From NCBI RefSeq assembly GCF_016907715.1, contig NZ_JAFBCM010000001.1, forward strand, positions 868,001-932,000: DNA of 64,000 bases, read 5' to 3'. The translations under genes were made by a program, and so were the position numbers. Under the pieces are notes generated by a model. It saw only the letters and a program-made list of their open reading frames with translations. It ran no database searches and was not told the origin of the DNA. Positions 34,525 through 44,623 of this stretch are shown one piece after another (position 1 is the stretch's first letter; each line of letters starts with the position of its first letter). The stretch comes from Tenggerimyces flavus. Its GTDB lineage: Bacteria > Actinomycetota > Actinomycetes > Propionibacteriales > Actinopolymorphaceae.

Positions 34525-37116
34525 TCAGCTCCCGATATGAATCGGCAGACCGCGCCGGACCGATGCCGCCACGCCGTCGCTCGCGGCACCGGCGGCGATG
34601 CGCTCGTCGTCGGGTCGACCGTACGTCGTCGTGCGCTGCACGAGCGGCCGCCCGGTCGGTGCCACGAGCTCGGCCAGGTCGCTGATCGTCTTGTAGGAAC
34701 CGTTTGCCGAGCCCGCCATCCGGCTGATCGTCTCCTCCATCAGCGTGCCGCCGATGTCGTTCACGCCGCCTTCGAGCACGGCGCTGCACAGGTCGGGGCC
34801 GAGTTTCACCCACGAGGCCTGGATGTTGTCGATCAGCCCGTGCAGCATCAGCCGCGAGACCGCGTGCACCGCGCGGTTGTCGCGCGGCGTCGGGCCGGGG
34901 CGTGCGAGCCCGGCGAGGTAGATCGGCGCGCTCTGGTGGACGAACGGGAGCAGGACGAACTCGGTGAAACCGGGCTGCCCGTTCTCCTCCAGCGACTTCT
35001 TCTGCAGGTCGGCGATGACGCGGAGATGGCCGACCCAGTGCTTCGGGGTGTCGACATGGCCGTACATCATCGTCGACGTCGTCGGGATGCCCAGCGAGTG
35101 CGCGGTCGAGATGACCTCGACCCAGCTCGCGGCGGGCAGCTTGCCCTTGGTCAGCACCCAGCGGACGTCGTCGTCGAGGATCTCCGCCGCGGTGCCGGGC
35201 ATCGAGTCGACGCCGGCTTCGCGAGCCTGGTCGAGCCATGCGCGGATCGGGAGGTTCGTACGCGAGGCGCCGTTGACGACCTCCATCGGCGAGAACGCGT
35301 GCAGGTGGATGTCGGGCTGGCGCTTCTTCACCTCGCGGGCGAGGTCGAAGTACGCGGTGCCCGGCAGGTCGGGGTGGATGCCGCCCTGCATACAGATCTC
35401 GGTCGCGCCGGCCTCCCACGCCTCGTCGACGCGGTCGCCGACCTGCTGCATGGACAGCGTATACGAGTCGGCATCCGTGCGTCGTTGCGCGAAAGCGCAG
35501 AACCGGCAGCCGGTATAACAGACGTTGGTGAAGTTGATGTTCCTCGTGACGACGAACGTGACGTCGTCGCCGGAGACCTCGCGGCGGACGTCGTTCGCCA
35601 AGCCGGCAAGGGCATCCAGCTCCTCACCATCGGCGAGCATGAGCGCGAGGGCCTGGTCGTCGGTGAGCCCGGTCGGGTCCTTCTCGGCCTGGCGCAAGGC
35701 GTCCTTGACGTCGGCGTCGAGGCGCTGCGGCGCCTTCTCGATGCGGGCGCCGACCTCGGCCCAGTCACCGTAGACGGCGTCGAAGTCCGAGCGGCGATCG
35801 TCGGTACGGCCGTCCGTGTCGACCTCTACGTGCAGGTCCGTTCGCCCTGCCGCGTTGAGGAAACCGCCGTCGGGCTCCTGCCACGGGCGGGGCTTGGCCA
35901 GGGCGTCGGGGTTGGCGAGGCCGGTCTTGGGGTCGGCGAGCGCGGCGATGTGGCCGGCGATGCGCGGGTCGATCCAGGGCTCACCTGTTCTCACGTACTC
36001 GGGGTAGATCGCGAGACGCTCGCGGAGCTGGAAGCCGGCCTTGTTGGTGAGGCGTTCGAGCTCCTCGACCCGCGGCCACGGGCGCTCGGGGTTGACGTGG
36101 TCGACGGTGACGGGTGACACGCCGCCCCAGTCGTCGATGCCGGCGCGCAGCATCAGGTCGTAGTCGCCATCGCCGATCAGGTTGGGCGGCGCCTGGATGC
36201 GGGCCTTCGGGCCGAGCACGAGCCGGAACGCGGCGATGGTGGCGGCGAGCTCCTGGACGTCGACGTCGGGGACCGCACGCATCTTGGTGTCGGGCTTGGC
36301 ACGGAAGTTCTGGACGATGACTTCCTGGATGCCGCCGTACTCGCGGGACACCTTGCGGATCGCGAAGATCGAGTCGGCGCGTTCCTCGTGGGTCTCGCCG
36401 ATGCCGATGAGGATGCCGGTGGTGAACGGGGTCGATGTCCGTCCGGCGTCCTCGAGCACGCGCATCCGTACGTCGGGGTCCTTGTCGGGCGAGCCGTAGT
36501 GGGGGCCGCCTCGTTCGGTGAACAGGCGCTTCGCGGTGGTCTCGAGCATCATGCCCATGGAGGCGGCGACGGGCTTGAGGCGCTGGAAGTCCTGCCAGGA
36601 CAGCACACCGGGGTTGAGGTGTGGAAGCAGCCCGGTCTCCTCGAGGACGAGGATCGCCATCGCGCGGACGTAGGAGAGCGTGTCGTCGTACCCGCGTTCG
36701 TCGAGCCACTCGCGCGCCTGGGTCCACCGGTCCTCGGGGCGGTCGCCGAGGGTGAACAGCGCCTCCTTGCAGCCGGCTTGGGCTGCCTTGCGTGCGATGT
36801 CGAGGACCTCGTCGGGGCTGAGGTACGGGGCTGGGAGTCTTCCTGGGACCGTGACGAACGTGCAGTAATGGCAGCGGTCGCGGCACAGCCTCGTCAGCGG
36901 GATGAACGCGTTCTTGCTGTACGTGATCACGCCCTGCTCGCCGAGCGCCTCGAGGCCGGCGTCTCTGACCCGACTGGCGTACGTGGCGAGGGTGTCGAGG
37001 TCGTCGTCGCGCGCGTGCAGCAGGACGGCAACCTCGTCGGCGTTCAACGTCTTGCCGTCACGGGCCCTCGCGAGCGCGCGGCGCATCGCGGACGGCGTGG
37101 GGCGTACTTGATCCAC
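34525..37116 (-). CDS. fbiC: Bifunctional FO synthase (CofG-CofH fusion), coenzyme F420 biosynthesis
   Basis: Makes 7,8-didemethyl-8-hydroxy-5-deazariboflavin (FO) from tyrosine and 5-amino-6-ribitylaminouracil. 863 residues, the actinobacterial fusion length. Two radical-SAM domains: the CofG part with CxxxCxxC at Cys78/82/85 (CRDRCHYC) and the CofH part with Cys533/537/540 (CYTGCRFC). Other landmarks are GHVDTPKHW and [20 protein letters not shown] 37116 is the best start: it keeps the conserved [13 protein letters not shown], with ATG 37086 as an alternative. The much longer frame reaching 38772 is only the complement of the transposase gene. Presence of FbiC shows that the organism makes F420. 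Confidence 0.95.
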   Translation of the reverse strand: MDQVRPTPSAMRRALARARDGKTLNADEVAVLLHARDDDLDTLATYASRVRDAGLEALGEQGVITYSKNAFIPLTRLCRDRCHYCTFVTVPGRLPAPYLSPDEVLDIARKAAQAGCKEALFTLGDRPEDRWTQAREWLDERGYDDTLSYVRAMAILVLEETGLLPHLNPGVLSWQDFQRLKPVAASMGMMLETTAKRLFTERGGPHYGSPDKDPDVRMRVLEDAGRTSTPFTTGILIGIGETHEERADSIFAIRKVSREYGGIQEVIVQNFRAKPDTKMRAVPDVDVQELAATIAAFRLVLGPKARIQAPPNLIGDGDYDLMLRAGIDDWGGVSPVTVDHVNPERPWPRVEELERLTNKAGFQLRERLAIYPEYVRTGEPWIDPRIAGHIAALADPKTGLANPDALAKPRPWQEPDGGFLNAAGRTDLHVEVDTDGRTDDRRSDFDAVYGDWAEVGARIEKAPQRLDADVKDALRQAEKDPTGLTDDQALALMLADGEELDALAGLANDVRREVSGDDVTFVVTRNINFTNVCYTGCRFCAFAQRRTDADSYTLSMQQVGDRVDEAWEAGATEICMQGGIHPDLPGTAYFDLAREVKKRQPDIHLHAFSPMEVVNGASRTNLPIRAWLDQAREAGVDSMPGTAAEILDDDVRWVLTKGKLPAASWVEVISTAHSLGIPTTSTMMYGHVDTPKHWVGHLRVIADLQKKSLEENGQPGFTEFVLLPFVHQSAPIYLAGLARPGPTPRDNRAVHAVSRLMLHGLIDNIQASWVKLGPDLCSAVLEGGVNDIGGTLMEETISRMAGSANGSYKTISDLAELVAPTGRPLVQRTTTYGRPDDERIAAGAASDGVAASVRRGLPIHIGS

Positions 37117-37239
37117 GGTGTCGGACGCTACGACTCGGCTCGCCGAGACCGCCAATGACGGAGCGTGCCCTGGCTCCACACTCGCCCGATCGCCTTGCTG
37201 GCCTGGTGAAATCCTCGCCGATCCTGTATTACCTAAAGT

Positions 37240-38589
37240 ATGGCGTCGATCGTCGGGAAGCGCGTGAACGGGCAGACGTACTACTACCTCGCCCGCTCTG
37301 GACGGGTCGGTGGGCGGCCGCGGATCGTAGAGCAGGAGTACCTCGGCGACGCCGAGTCGGTGGCCGAGGCAGTGCGGTCCTCGGGCGACGTCTCGCGGGT
37401 GCGGCAACGGCCGTACGGCGACCTGGTCGCGGTGTTCGGCACCTTGCGGGCGCTCGACGTCGCCGGGGTCGTCGACTCGCTCGTCGGGCGGCAGCGCGCG
37501 GCGGTCTCGGTCGGGCAGTGCCTGGAGCTCGCCGTCGCGCACCGGCTGCTCGCCCGGACCGGCGAGTCCGTGGCGGCGTGGTGGGAGGAGGCGGCCGTAC
37601 GGCGGCACCTGCGGCTGCGTGCTGTCCCACCGGCGTCGCGGCTCGCTCGGGCGGTGGCGGCCCTTCCTCGCGCGGCGGTCGAGGCGGCGGTGGGCTCGCG
37701 GGCGCGGGACGTTCTGGGGTCGAGCGACGGACGGACGCTGTTCGTGCACGACCTGTGCGTCACCCTCGACGGCGCGGTGCCGGTCTCGGGGGTCGACGGG
37801 ACCGTCCTGCTGGAGTCGGGAGCCCTCGGGCATCCGACCCGCTCGTTCGTCGGTGCGCTGCCGATCACGGACTACCCGGAGCTGCTCGCCGTACGGCCTC
37901 GTCAGCGCTCGGTCGTGGACGCGACTCGCTTCCCCGGGGTGACCGCGTTCGACACGCGGGCGCTGGTGGCGGGCGTCGACAGGCGCGTGATCGTGGTGCA
38001 TTCGGCCAACGCGGCTGCCGCGCAGACAGCGACGCTCGAAGCCGAGCTGACCGTCGTCGCGCGGCGACTCGAGCGGCTGGCAGAGCTCCTGGAGTCCGGC
38101 ACTATCCGCGTCGGTCGGGAGAAGGCCGCGACCGACATCGCCCGGATCACCCGAGTGCGATGGGTGGATCGGGTCGTCAAGACAGCCTTGACGAGCGACT
38201 CGCTCACCTGGTCGGTCGACGAGGCAGCCCGCAGGCGGCTGACGGACGAGGTCTTCGGCAAGCAGCTGCTGATCACCGACCACGCCGACTGGTCGGTGGC
38301 GGACGTGCTGACCGCGTACCGGGCCAGGTTCCGCCTGGAGTCGACACTGCGAACGTTCGCCGAGCCCCGCGACGCTGTCGGCGTCCTGGCGGTGACCGTC
38401 GCCCACCTGATGCGGCACCGGGCCCACCAGGCCGGCCTGGACCTGTCCGTCCAGGAGCTGCTGTCGACGTTGGCGGGCATCACCGAGACCGAGCTCGTCT
38501 CCCCCTCGACCGGCGGCCGCCCGCGCGTACGGCGGATGCTGAACGAGCTGACCCCGTTCCAGCAGGTCTTGTTGGAGATCTACAACTGA
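37240..38589 (+). CDS. IS1634-like transposase, possibly lacking the second catalytic Asp segment
   Basis: A 449-residue protein resembling IS1634/IS4-group DDE transposases. Seen: the N-terminal [23 protein letters not shown], the first Asp region ([14 protein letters not shown]), [35 protein letters not shown] and the C-terminal Tyr-Arg-Glu block [17 protein letters not shown]. Between the first Asp and FVGALP there is little room for the usual second Asp segment (LVADRG-type), and I find none. It may therefore be inactive or domesticated. No clear terminal inverted repeats. It sits 123 bp upstream of and divergent from fbiC. Confidence 0.65.
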   Translation: MASIVGKRVNGQTYYYLARSGRVGGRPRIVEQEYLGDAESVAEAVRSSGDVSRVRQRPYGDLVAVFGTLRALDVAGVVDSLVGRQRAAVSVGQCLELAVAHRLLARTGESVAAWWEEAAVRRHLRLRAVPPASRLARAVAALPRAAVEAAVGSRARDVLGSSDGRTLFVHDLCVTLDGAVPVSGVDGTVLLESGALGHPTRSFVGALPITDYPELLAVRPRQRSVVDATRFPGVTAFDTRALVAGVDRRVIVVHSANAAAAQTATLEAELTVVARRLERLAELLESGTIRVGREKAATDIARITRVRWVDRVVKTALTSDSLTWSVDEAARRRLTDEVFGKQLLITDHADWSVADVLTAYRARFRLESTLRTFAEPRDAVGVLAVTVAHLMRHRAHQAGLDLSVQELLSTLAGITETELVSPSTGGRPRVRRMLNELTPFQQVLLEIYN

Positions 38590-38633
38590 CCGGGTTTCTG
38601 TCCCCAGCCAGCGATTTCGGATCCTTGTCCACA
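38573..38633 (+). repeat. Transposase 3' end and flank, repeated at 4.69 kb
   Basis: About 60 bp spanning the transposase stop, with GACCGGGTTT, GTCCCCAG and TCCACAG, recur at 4693-4752 at about three-quarters identity. This is a candidate element end. The next 200 bp (38634-38840) hold no gene I can support. Confidence 0.4.
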
Positions 38634-38852
38634 GCGTGGCGGCAGTCTCTCGCGATCGGGGCGCTGACCAGCAAGGATCTTGGCATCGCAACTTGCGTAC
38701 CCGGTTGGATTGGTGGGGGCGGGATACCCCAACCCGGTGAGAGGCGGGAAACCCACCTCGGTGGGCCGTCACGGACCGTAGGTATCCGCTTCAGGGCCGC
38801 CCGGAGTTGTTGTCCGGGGACGGCGGGTTGGGCGCCGAAAGTGGAGGGGTCG

Positions 38853-38911
38853 TTTCGAATCAGGGCGTCCCTGTAGCCAACTATTCGATAGAGGGACGCC
38901 CTGATTCGAAA
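38853..38911. repeat. Perfect 20-bp inverted repeat with 19-nt loop
   Basis: Arms 38853-38872 (TTTCGAATCAGGGCGTCCCT) and 38892-38911 are exact complements. The loop holds a small CTAT-TCG-ATAG hairpin. It stands alone in the 448-bp gap between the transposase and paaN, 127 bp after the paaN stop. It could be the paaN terminator, a miniature element or a protein site. Nothing else is recognised in 38912-39037. Confidence 0.7.
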
Positions 38912-39037
38912 CATCGGGGGCACACAGGGGAGCTCAGCGAGCGCTGCGCGCGAGGTGGCGGGTCGAGTGAGTGCATGGCTGTGCCGAGCGGTGGGCCGTC
39001 GCGGATCGGGAGCGGGACAGCTCGTCCGTCGGGGCGG

Positions 39038-40714
39038 TTAGGACACGGGGCGGCGGGATTGGACCACGTGGAAGCGGCCAGCTACGAACGCTCCGTCGGT
39101 GAAGGACGCGTTGGCGGCGGGGTTGGCGCCGGTGCCGTGGTAGTCGCTGAACGCGGCAGCCTGGTTGAGGTACAGCGTGCCGGTCGGGTTCTCCGACAGC
39201 GCGACGCCCGCGTCCAACGCCGCCGAACGGACGGACGCCAGCACCTCGGGCGAGGTCGAGTACACGCCAGCCGTCATCGACCCGACCGACATGCCGACCT
39301 TCCGCACCAGCTCGGCCGACTCCAGCGAGGACGAGGTCCGGACCACGAACACGACCGGCCCGAAGACCTCCCGGCTGAACGCGTCGAGGTCCTCGCCCTC
39401 CAGGACAACCAATGCCGGCGTCCGGACGACCGCGTCGGGGAACTCCGGGTGCGCGATCGACCGCGACTCGAGCGCGACCTCGCCGTACTCCTGCACCAGC
39501 TCGACGCGGTTGATCACCGCCTCGTTCACCAGCGCGCCGAGCACCTCGGCCGCACGCGCGTCGTCACCCAACAGCGTGTCCAGCGCCGCCGCCAGGCTGG
39601 CGATGACGTCCTCGAACGACTTGTGCCCTTCGTCCGTGTCGATCCCGTCGCTAGGCACGTAGAGGTTCTGCGCCGAGGTGCACATCTGCCCCGAGTACAG
39701 CGAGATCGTGAACGCGAGGTTCGCGCACATCCCGGCGAACGACGAGGTCGAGTCGACGACGACCCCGTTCACGCCCGACTTCTCCGTGTACACCCGTGCC
39801 TGCCGCGCGTGCTCCTCCAGCCACAGGCCGAACTCCGTCGACCCCGTGTAGTCGACGATCCGCACCTCCGGCCGCGTCGCGAGGTCCTTCGCCAGGTCGT
39901 CGCCCGCGTGCTCGGCGGCCAGCGTCACCAACGCAGGGTCGTACCCCAGGGAGGCGAGCACCTCCTGACACACCTGCACCGTGATCGCCAGCGGCAGGAC
40001 GGCCTGCGGGTGCGGCTTCACGACCACCGCGTTGCCCGTGACCAGCGAGGCGAAGAGACCGGGGTAGCCGTTCCAGGTCGGGAACGTGCTGCAGCCCACG
40101 ACCAACGCGACGCCGCGCGGCACGACGGTGAACGTCTTCTCGACCCGCAGCGCGCCCTCCCGCGCGGGCTTCACCCAGGAGGCGACCGACGGGTGCCGCG
40201 TCATCTCGACGTACGCGTACGCGATCGCCTCGAGCGCGCGGTCGAGCGCGTGCGTCATGCCCTGGAACGCCATCACGAAGCCCTGCCCCGTCACCGCGCG
40301 GACGGCGTTCGCCAGCTCGAACACCCGCCGGTGCAGGCGGTCCAGAACGGTGAGGCAGACGTCCACGCGCACCTCAGCGCCCGCGTCGCGCCAGGCCGGG
40401 ATGCCTGCCTGCGCGGCGGAGAGCAACTCGTCGAGGTCGTCCTCGGTGACCTGGGGATAGCGGACGTTCAGCGCGAACCCGAACGGCGACACCTCGTCCT
40501 GGACGAGCGCTTCGGAGCCCGGCACGTGCAGGGGAAGGTCGGTGTCGAGCAGCGCCTCGTACGCGGCCTTGCCCTCCGCCGCGGCGTTGTCGCCGTAGTA
40601 CCGGGGGCTGGGCGACTCCGGGTACGCGGAGTAGTACGCCCGCGTGCGGATCGCCTCGAGCGCATGGTCCAGCAGGTACTGGTGCCGGGCGAGCGAATCG
40701 TCGGTGCTGCTCAT
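39038..40714 (-). CDS. paaN: Phenylacetate degradation protein PaaN (aldehyde dehydrogenase family)
   Basis: A 558-residue protein of the PaaN group, which in actinobacteria and some proteobacteria stands in the ring-opening stage of phenylacetyl-CoA catabolism. ALDH core: PRGVALVVGCSTFPTWNGYPGLFASLVTGNAVVVKPHP, VDYTGSTEFGLWLEE, TEKSGVNGVVVDS, catalytic Cys in YSGQMCTSAQNLYVP and EVFGPVVFVV. The long N-terminal region (RHQYLLDHALEAIRTRAYYSAYPESPSPRYYG) is diagnostic. No paaABCDE genes are in the window. A PaaH-type dehydrogenase lies 2.2 kb away on the other strand. ATG start. Confidence 0.85.
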   Translation of the reverse strand: MSSTDDSLARHQYLLDHALEAIRTRAYYSAYPESPSPRYYGDNAAAEGKAAYEALLDTDLPLHVPGSEALVQDEVSPFGFALNVRYPQVTEDDLDELLSAAQAGIPAWRDAGAEVRVDVCLTVLDRLHRRVFELANAVRAVTGQGFVMAFQGMTHALDRALEAIAYAYVEMTRHPSVASWVKPAREGALRVEKTFTVVPRGVALVVGCSTFPTWNGYPGLFASLVTGNAVVVKPHPQAVLPLAITVQVCQEVLASLGYDPALVTLAAEHAGDDLAKDLATRPEVRIVDYTGSTEFGLWLEEHARQARVYTEKSGVNGVVVDSTSSFAGMCANLAFTISLYSGQMCTSAQNLYVPSDGIDTDEGHKSFEDVIASLAAALDTLLGDDARAAEVLGALVNEAVINRVELVQEYGEVALESRSIAHPEFPDAVVRTPALVVLEGEDLDAFSREVFGPVVFVVRTSSSLESAELVRKVGMSVGSMTAGVYSTSPEVLASVRSAALDAGVALSENPTGTLYLNQAAAFSDYHGTGANPAANASFTDGAFVAGRFHVVQSRRPVS

Positions 40715-40889
40715 GCGCGGGGCGTCCTCCGGGCAGGTTCCAGGGCCGGGGGAATGCTACGCGGAGCCATTCGGCGCTCGACGACATGGAGTGACAATTC
40801 GCTTGTCCACAGGCCACGATTCCGCCCGTGCGCGAGAACGGCCCACCCCTGTACATTCCCCTCCATCTGATCCAACACGGGGAGGAACT

Positions 40890-41789
40890 GTGCTCAAACG
40901 CAAGCTCGCAGGTGTAGTCCTGGCGGTCGCCGGACTCCTGAGCGTCGGGCTTCCGGCCCAGGCTGCCACGACAGCGATCCCGACGGCTGACCAGGCGCAG
41001 GCGCCGAGCGCTGACAGCCCGGACGCCACTGCGATCAACTACCTCGTCCGCTACGCCACGGTCGGCAGCCGGCACCGGGTGACCACGTCGTCGCTCACCT
41101 ATCCGGGGGTGTTTCCCGAGCGCGGCGGCCTGTGGGGCCTGTACGCCAAGCAGGTCGCCAACACCAAGCCGCTGTTCGAGTGCCGCGCCGGGGCGTCGGA
41201 CCACTTCGTCTCGTTGACCAAGACCTGCGAAGGCCACAGCCGGTTGGCCACGTTGGGCTACATCTTCAAGGGCAAGCCCACCCAGGCGTCGGTCCTGCTC
41301 TACCGCTGCAGCGTGCGCAACAAGGCCGACCACTTCGTCTCCGTTCTCGCGAACTGCGAGGGGCAGAAGACCGAGGGACAGCTCGGGTACGCGCTGCGGC
41401 CCGTGAACTACATCGCGCTGAACAGGTTCAACAACGGTCCGGACCACTGGATCACGTCGTTCCCGATCACCGGGTCGTACAAGCGCGAGGGCAGCTGGTT
41501 CATCGCGCTCAACAAGGTGGCGAAGACCGTTCCGATCTACTCGTGCAAGTCCCACGGTGGCGGCAAGTACGACCACTTCCTGTCCCGCCACTCCAACTGC
41601 GAGGGCAAGACCAAGATCAAGCACGAGGGCTACCTCTACACGTACAAGGCCGGCAGCACGTTCGCCCCGCTGTATCGGTGCATTCTCCCGACCGGCGACC
41701 GCTTCGAGTCAGGGAAGTCGGACTGCGAGAAGGCCAAGGGCGTGAAGCGCGAGGGTCTGCTCGGCTGGGTCCGCTGGAAGATGTGGTAG
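40890..41789 (+). CDS. Secreted repeat protein (DUF5648-like), copy 1
   Basis: A 299-residue exported protein. GTG start after GGGGAGGA; Sec signal MLKRKLAGVVLAVAGLLSVGLPAQA. The mature part consists of about five units of 45-55 residues, each with an aromatic-Cys entry (PLFECR, LLYRCS, PIYSCK, PLYRCI), then a DHF or DHW motif, then C-E-G and a Gly-Tyr (LGYIF, EGYLYTY). This pattern resembles PF18885 (DUF5648), often attached to secreted enzymes. One cysteine pair per unit suggests disulfides. Stand-alone, function unknown. The next gene is a paralogue with the same promoter layout (TGTACATTCCCCTC about 35 bp upstream). Confidence 0.72.
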   Translation: MLKRKLAGVVLAVAGLLSVGLPAQAATTAIPTADQAQAPSADSPDATAINYLVRYATVGSRHRVTTSSLTYPGVFPERGGLWGLYAKQVANTKPLFECRAGASDHFVSLTKTCEGHSRLATLGYIFKGKPTQASVLLYRCSVRNKADHFVSVLANCEGQKTEGQLGYALRPVNYIALNRFNNGPDHWITSFPITGSYKREGSWFIALNKVAKTVPIYSCKSHGGGKYDHFLSRHSNCEGKTKIKHEGYLYTYKAGSTFAPLYRCILPTGDRFESGKSDCEKAKGVKREGLLGWVRWKMW

Positions 41790-41906
41790 CCACGGGCAGT
41801 CACATTTCGACGGTCCACAGGGCATGATGCCGCGCCAGCGCCGCGCCAGCGTTCGGTTGTAAATTCCCCTCGAATGGATCGAAACCATCACAGGGAGTGA
41901 CGAACT

Positions 41907-42791
41907 GTGCTCAAACGGAAGCTGGCCGGCGTCGCGCTGGCGGTAGCCGGGCTCATGAGCGTCGGGTTGCCGGCTGACGCGGCAACCACCGCCGTAGCCG
42001 ACCAGGCGCCGAGCGCGGACAGCCCGAACGCGACCGCTGTCAACTACCTCGTCCGGTACGTCTCCTACAAGGGCACGCACCGGGTGACGACCGCCAAGAT
42101 CACCTACCCCGGCATGTGGCCCGAGCGCGGCGGGCTGTGGGGCCTGTACGCCACGCAGGTCGCCAACACCCAGCCGCTCTACGAGTGCCGCAACAACGCC
42201 GCCGACTTCTTCGTCTCGCTCAAGTCCAACTGTGAGGGCAAGAGCCGGATCTCCACGCTCGGCTACACCTTCAAGTCGAAGCCCACGCAGGTCGCCGTGC
42301 AGCTCTACCGCTGCCTCGTCCCGGGCAAGGGTCACTTCGTCTCGGGCCAGCGGAACTGCGAGGGCCGGACGTATGAGGGGACGATCGGGTGGGCGCTCTA
42401 CCCGTCGAACTACGTCACGTTCTCCCGCTTCAACAACGGCCCCGACCACTGGGAGACCTCGTACGGGGTCTCCGCGGGCTACAAGCGTGAGTACACCTGG
42501 TACCTCCCGCACGTGAAGCTTGCCCGGACCGTTCCGCTGTACTCGTGCAAGTCCAACGGTGGCGGCAAGTACGACCACTTCCTGTCTCGCCAGTCCAACT
42601 GCGAGGGCAAGACCAAGGTGAAGGTCGAGGGCTACCTCTACACCTACAAGGCCGGCAGCACGTTCTCCCCGCTGTACCGGTGCATTCTCACCAACGGCGA
42701 CCGCTACGCGTCGACGAGCTCGGCCTGCGAGAAGGCGCCCGGCGCCAAGCGCGAGGGCCTGCTCGGCTACCTGCGCCACAAGATGTGGTGA
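41907..42791 (+). CDS. Secreted repeat protein (DUF5648-like), copy 2
   Basis: A 294-residue paralogue of the gene 117 bp upstream, nearly identical in the signal peptide (MLKRKLAGVALAVAGLMSVGLPADA) and collinear over its full length. It keeps all Cys, DHF/DHW and GY positions (PLYECR, QLYRCL, PLYSCK, PLYRCI). GTG start with AGGGAG. It has its own copy of the upstream promoter block (TGTAAATTCCCCTC), so the duplication included regulation. Differences lie mainly in surface loops (for example FVSLKSNCEGKS against FVSLTKTCEGHS). Confidence 0.72.
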   Translation: MLKRKLAGVALAVAGLMSVGLPADAATTAVADQAPSADSPNATAVNYLVRYVSYKGTHRVTTAKITYPGMWPERGGLWGLYATQVANTQPLYECRNNAADFFVSLKSNCEGKSRISTLGYTFKSKPTQVAVQLYRCLVPGKGHFVSGQRNCEGRTYEGTIGWALYPSNYVTFSRFNNGPDHWETSYGVSAGYKREYTWYLPHVKLARTVPLYSCKSNGGGKYDHFLSRQSNCEGKTKVKVEGYLYTYKAGSTFSPLYRCILTNGDRYASTSSACEKAPGAKREGLLGYLRHKMW

Positions 42792-42883
42792 CCAGCGCCA
42801 CCACCGTCTGACCTCGAGGACCTCCGAGCCGTCTGGCCCGGAGGTCCTCGCGTTCCCGGCAGGCGATCCGACAGGATGTGACC

Positions 42884-44449
42884 ATGCCCGGACACGCGCT
42901 CGCCCCCAGCGTTCCCATCGGCGTCGTCGGCGCCGGCACCATGGGCTCGGGGATCGCCCAGGTCGCCGCGGTCGCCGGGCACGAGGTGCGCCTGTACGAC
43001 GTGCTGCCCGGCGCCGCGGCCTCGGCCATCGAACGGATCCACGGACATGTCGACCGGATGGTTGCCAAGGACAGGTTGACAGCGCCCGACGGCGACGCTG
43101 CCAAGGCGCGGTTGCGTCCCGTTCAGGCACTCGCGGACCTCGCCGGCTGCGGCCTGGTGATCGAGGCGGCGTTGGAAGAACTGTCCGTCAAGCGCGAGCT
43201 GTTCACCGAGCTGGAGAAGGTGTGTGGAGACGACGCCGTGCTGGCGTCGAACACGTCCACGTTCTCGATCACCGCGATCGCGGCAGGCCTGCAACGGCCG
43301 GAACGCGTTGTGGGCATGCACTTCTTCAACCCCGCACCGCTGATGGCACTGGTCGAGGTCCCAGCGGGAGCGGCGACGTCGGAGGCCGTGGCCGAGCAGG
43401 TGTTCGACACCGCGACCGCCTGGGGCAAGACGCCCGTCCGGTGCACGTCGACTCCGGGCTTCGTGGTCAACCGCGTCGCGCGGCCCTTCTACGGCGAGGC
43501 GTTGCAGGTCCTCGAGGACGGCGCGGCCGACTGCGCGACGATCGACGCGGTGCTGCGCGAGTCCGGCGGGTTCCGGATGGGCTCGTTCGAGCTCGCCGAC
43601 CTTGTCGGCAACGACGTCAACCTGGCGGTCGGACGTTCGGTGTGGGAACAGACGTTCGGAGACCCGCGCTACGCACCGAGTACGCGCCAGCAAGCGCTGG
43701 TTGACGCCGGCTGGATGGGCCGCAAGTCGGGCCGCGGTTGGTACACCTACGACGACGAAAGCCCCGAGCCCGCGACCGAACAGCCGCGGCCGGCGCCCGA
43801 ACGCGTCGTCTATCACGGCGGATTCGCCACCTGCTATGGGTTGTTGGACCGCATCGTGGCGGGCGGCGTGAGCGTCGAGCGCTACCTCACCGGGGCGTCC
43901 GGGGCACGGAACGGATCGGACGACTTCGACCCGAGCGAGATCGCGTACGGCGTCGAGCTGCCCAGCGGCGGCCTCGTCATCGAGACCACCGGCGAACCGG
44001 TGAGCATGGACGGCGACGCGGTGTCGCTGGACTGGGTCGGCGACGCGGCGAACGCGACACGCGTGTGTCTGGCGCCGAGCGATGCCTGCGAGCCGAACAC
44101 GTTGGCCGAGGCGATCGGCCTGTTCCAGGCCGCGAGCCTGGCGGTCACCGTGATCGACGACGTGCCCGGCCTCGTCGTGGCACGTACGGTCTCGATGCTC
44201 GTCAACGAGGCGGTCGACCTGGTGGCCCGCGGCGAGGCAGCCGCGGCGGACGTGGACACCGCGATGCGGCTCGGCACCGGCTACCCGCGCGGACCGCTCG
44301 CGTGGGGCGACGAGGTCGGCGCCGGGCTCGTGGTCGACGTCCTCACCGAGCTGGCCCGCGCGTACCCGTCCGGCCGCTACCGCCCGAGCCCGATGCTGAT
44401 CAGGGCCGCCCGGGCCGGCCGCCCGCTGGTCTCCCTCGCGCGCCGGTAG
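42884..44449 (+). CDS. paaH: 3-hydroxyacyl-CoA dehydrogenase (PaaH-like)
   Basis: NAD-dependent oxidation of 3-hydroxyadipyl-CoA or another 3-hydroxyacyl-CoA. 521 residues: Rossmann domain (IGVVGAGTMGSGIAQVAAVAGHEV, 13-36), catalytic segment SNTSTFSITAIAAGLQRPERVVGMHFFNPAPLMALVEV with the active His-Phe-Phe-Asn, a first 3HCDH C domain (TPGFVVNRVARPFYGEAL), then a second 3HCDH-like C-terminal domain (DVPGLVVARTVSMLVNEAVDL). This double-domain length is typical of PaaH/PaaC proteins. ATG 42884 is best spaced from AGGA; GTG 42878 lies too close. Pairing with paaN nearby supports a phenylacetate role (inference). Confidence 0.85.
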   Translation: MPGHALAPSVPIGVVGAGTMGSGIAQVAAVAGHEVRLYDVLPGAAASAIERIHGHVDRMVAKDRLTAPDGDAAKARLRPVQALADLAGCGLVIEAALEELSVKRELFTELEKVCGDDAVLASNTSTFSITAIAAGLQRPERVVGMHFFNPAPLMALVEVPAGAATSEAVAEQVFDTATAWGKTPVRCTSTPGFVVNRVARPFYGEALQVLEDGAADCATIDAVLRESGGFRMGSFELADLVGNDVNLAVGRSVWEQTFGDPRYAPSTRQQALVDAGWMGRKSGRGWYTYDDESPEPATEQPRPAPERVVYHGGFATCYGLLDRIVAGGVSVERYLTGASGARNGSDDFDPSEIAYGVELPSGGLVIETTGEPVSMDGDAVSLDWVGDAANATRVCLAPSDACEPNTLAEAIGLFQAASLAVTVIDDVPGLVVARTVSMLVNEAVDLVARGEAAAADVDTAMRLGTGYPRGPLAWGDEVGAGLVVDVLTELARAYPSGRYRPSPMLIRAARAGRPLVSLARR

Positions 44450-44501
44450 ACCTAGCCTCGATCTTTCGTCCGGCGGTCGGTTCGACCGGTCCACCCGCCC
44501 T

Positions 44502-44537
44502 GGGGCCAATGATCATGTTTACATGATCATTGGCCCC
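44502..44537. repeat. Palindromic element, copy 1 (17-bp arms, 2-bp centre)
   Basis: Arms GGGGCCAATGATCATGT and its exact complement flank a TT centre. It is followed by the module CTTTACGTGGGGTG...GTAGAGCGGC (44537-44570). The inner 24 bp are identical, in opposite orientation, to the copy at 48641. A separate hairpin GGTGGCC-GGAATC-GGCCACC lies at 44604-44623. No gene is seen in 44450-44780. Confidence 0.75.
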
Positions 44538-44603
44538 TTTACGTGGGGTGGACGCCAGGTAGAGCGGCCACTGGCCGGGTAAGGCGGCAACGACACGCGG
44601 ACG

Positions 44604-44623
44604 GGTGGCCGGAATCGGCCACC
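44604..44623 (+). terminator. Short hairpin between paaH and the sigma factor gene
   Basis: A perfect 7-bp stem GGTGGCC/GGCCACC with a 6-nt loop (GGAATC). No T-run follows. Possible terminator for read-through from paaH, or part of the sigma factor leader. Confidence 0.4.

Noticed and set aside
34525-38772. A 1415-codon minus-strand frame covering FO synthase and beyond
   Set aside because: The part upstream of 37116 is the complement of the transposase gene and has no homology. FO synthase ends its recognisable N terminus near 37116.
39038-42884. A complete phenylacetate (paa) cluster
   Set aside because: Only PaaN and a PaaH-like dehydrogenase are present; no ligase, epoxidase (paaABCDE) or isomerase genes were found.
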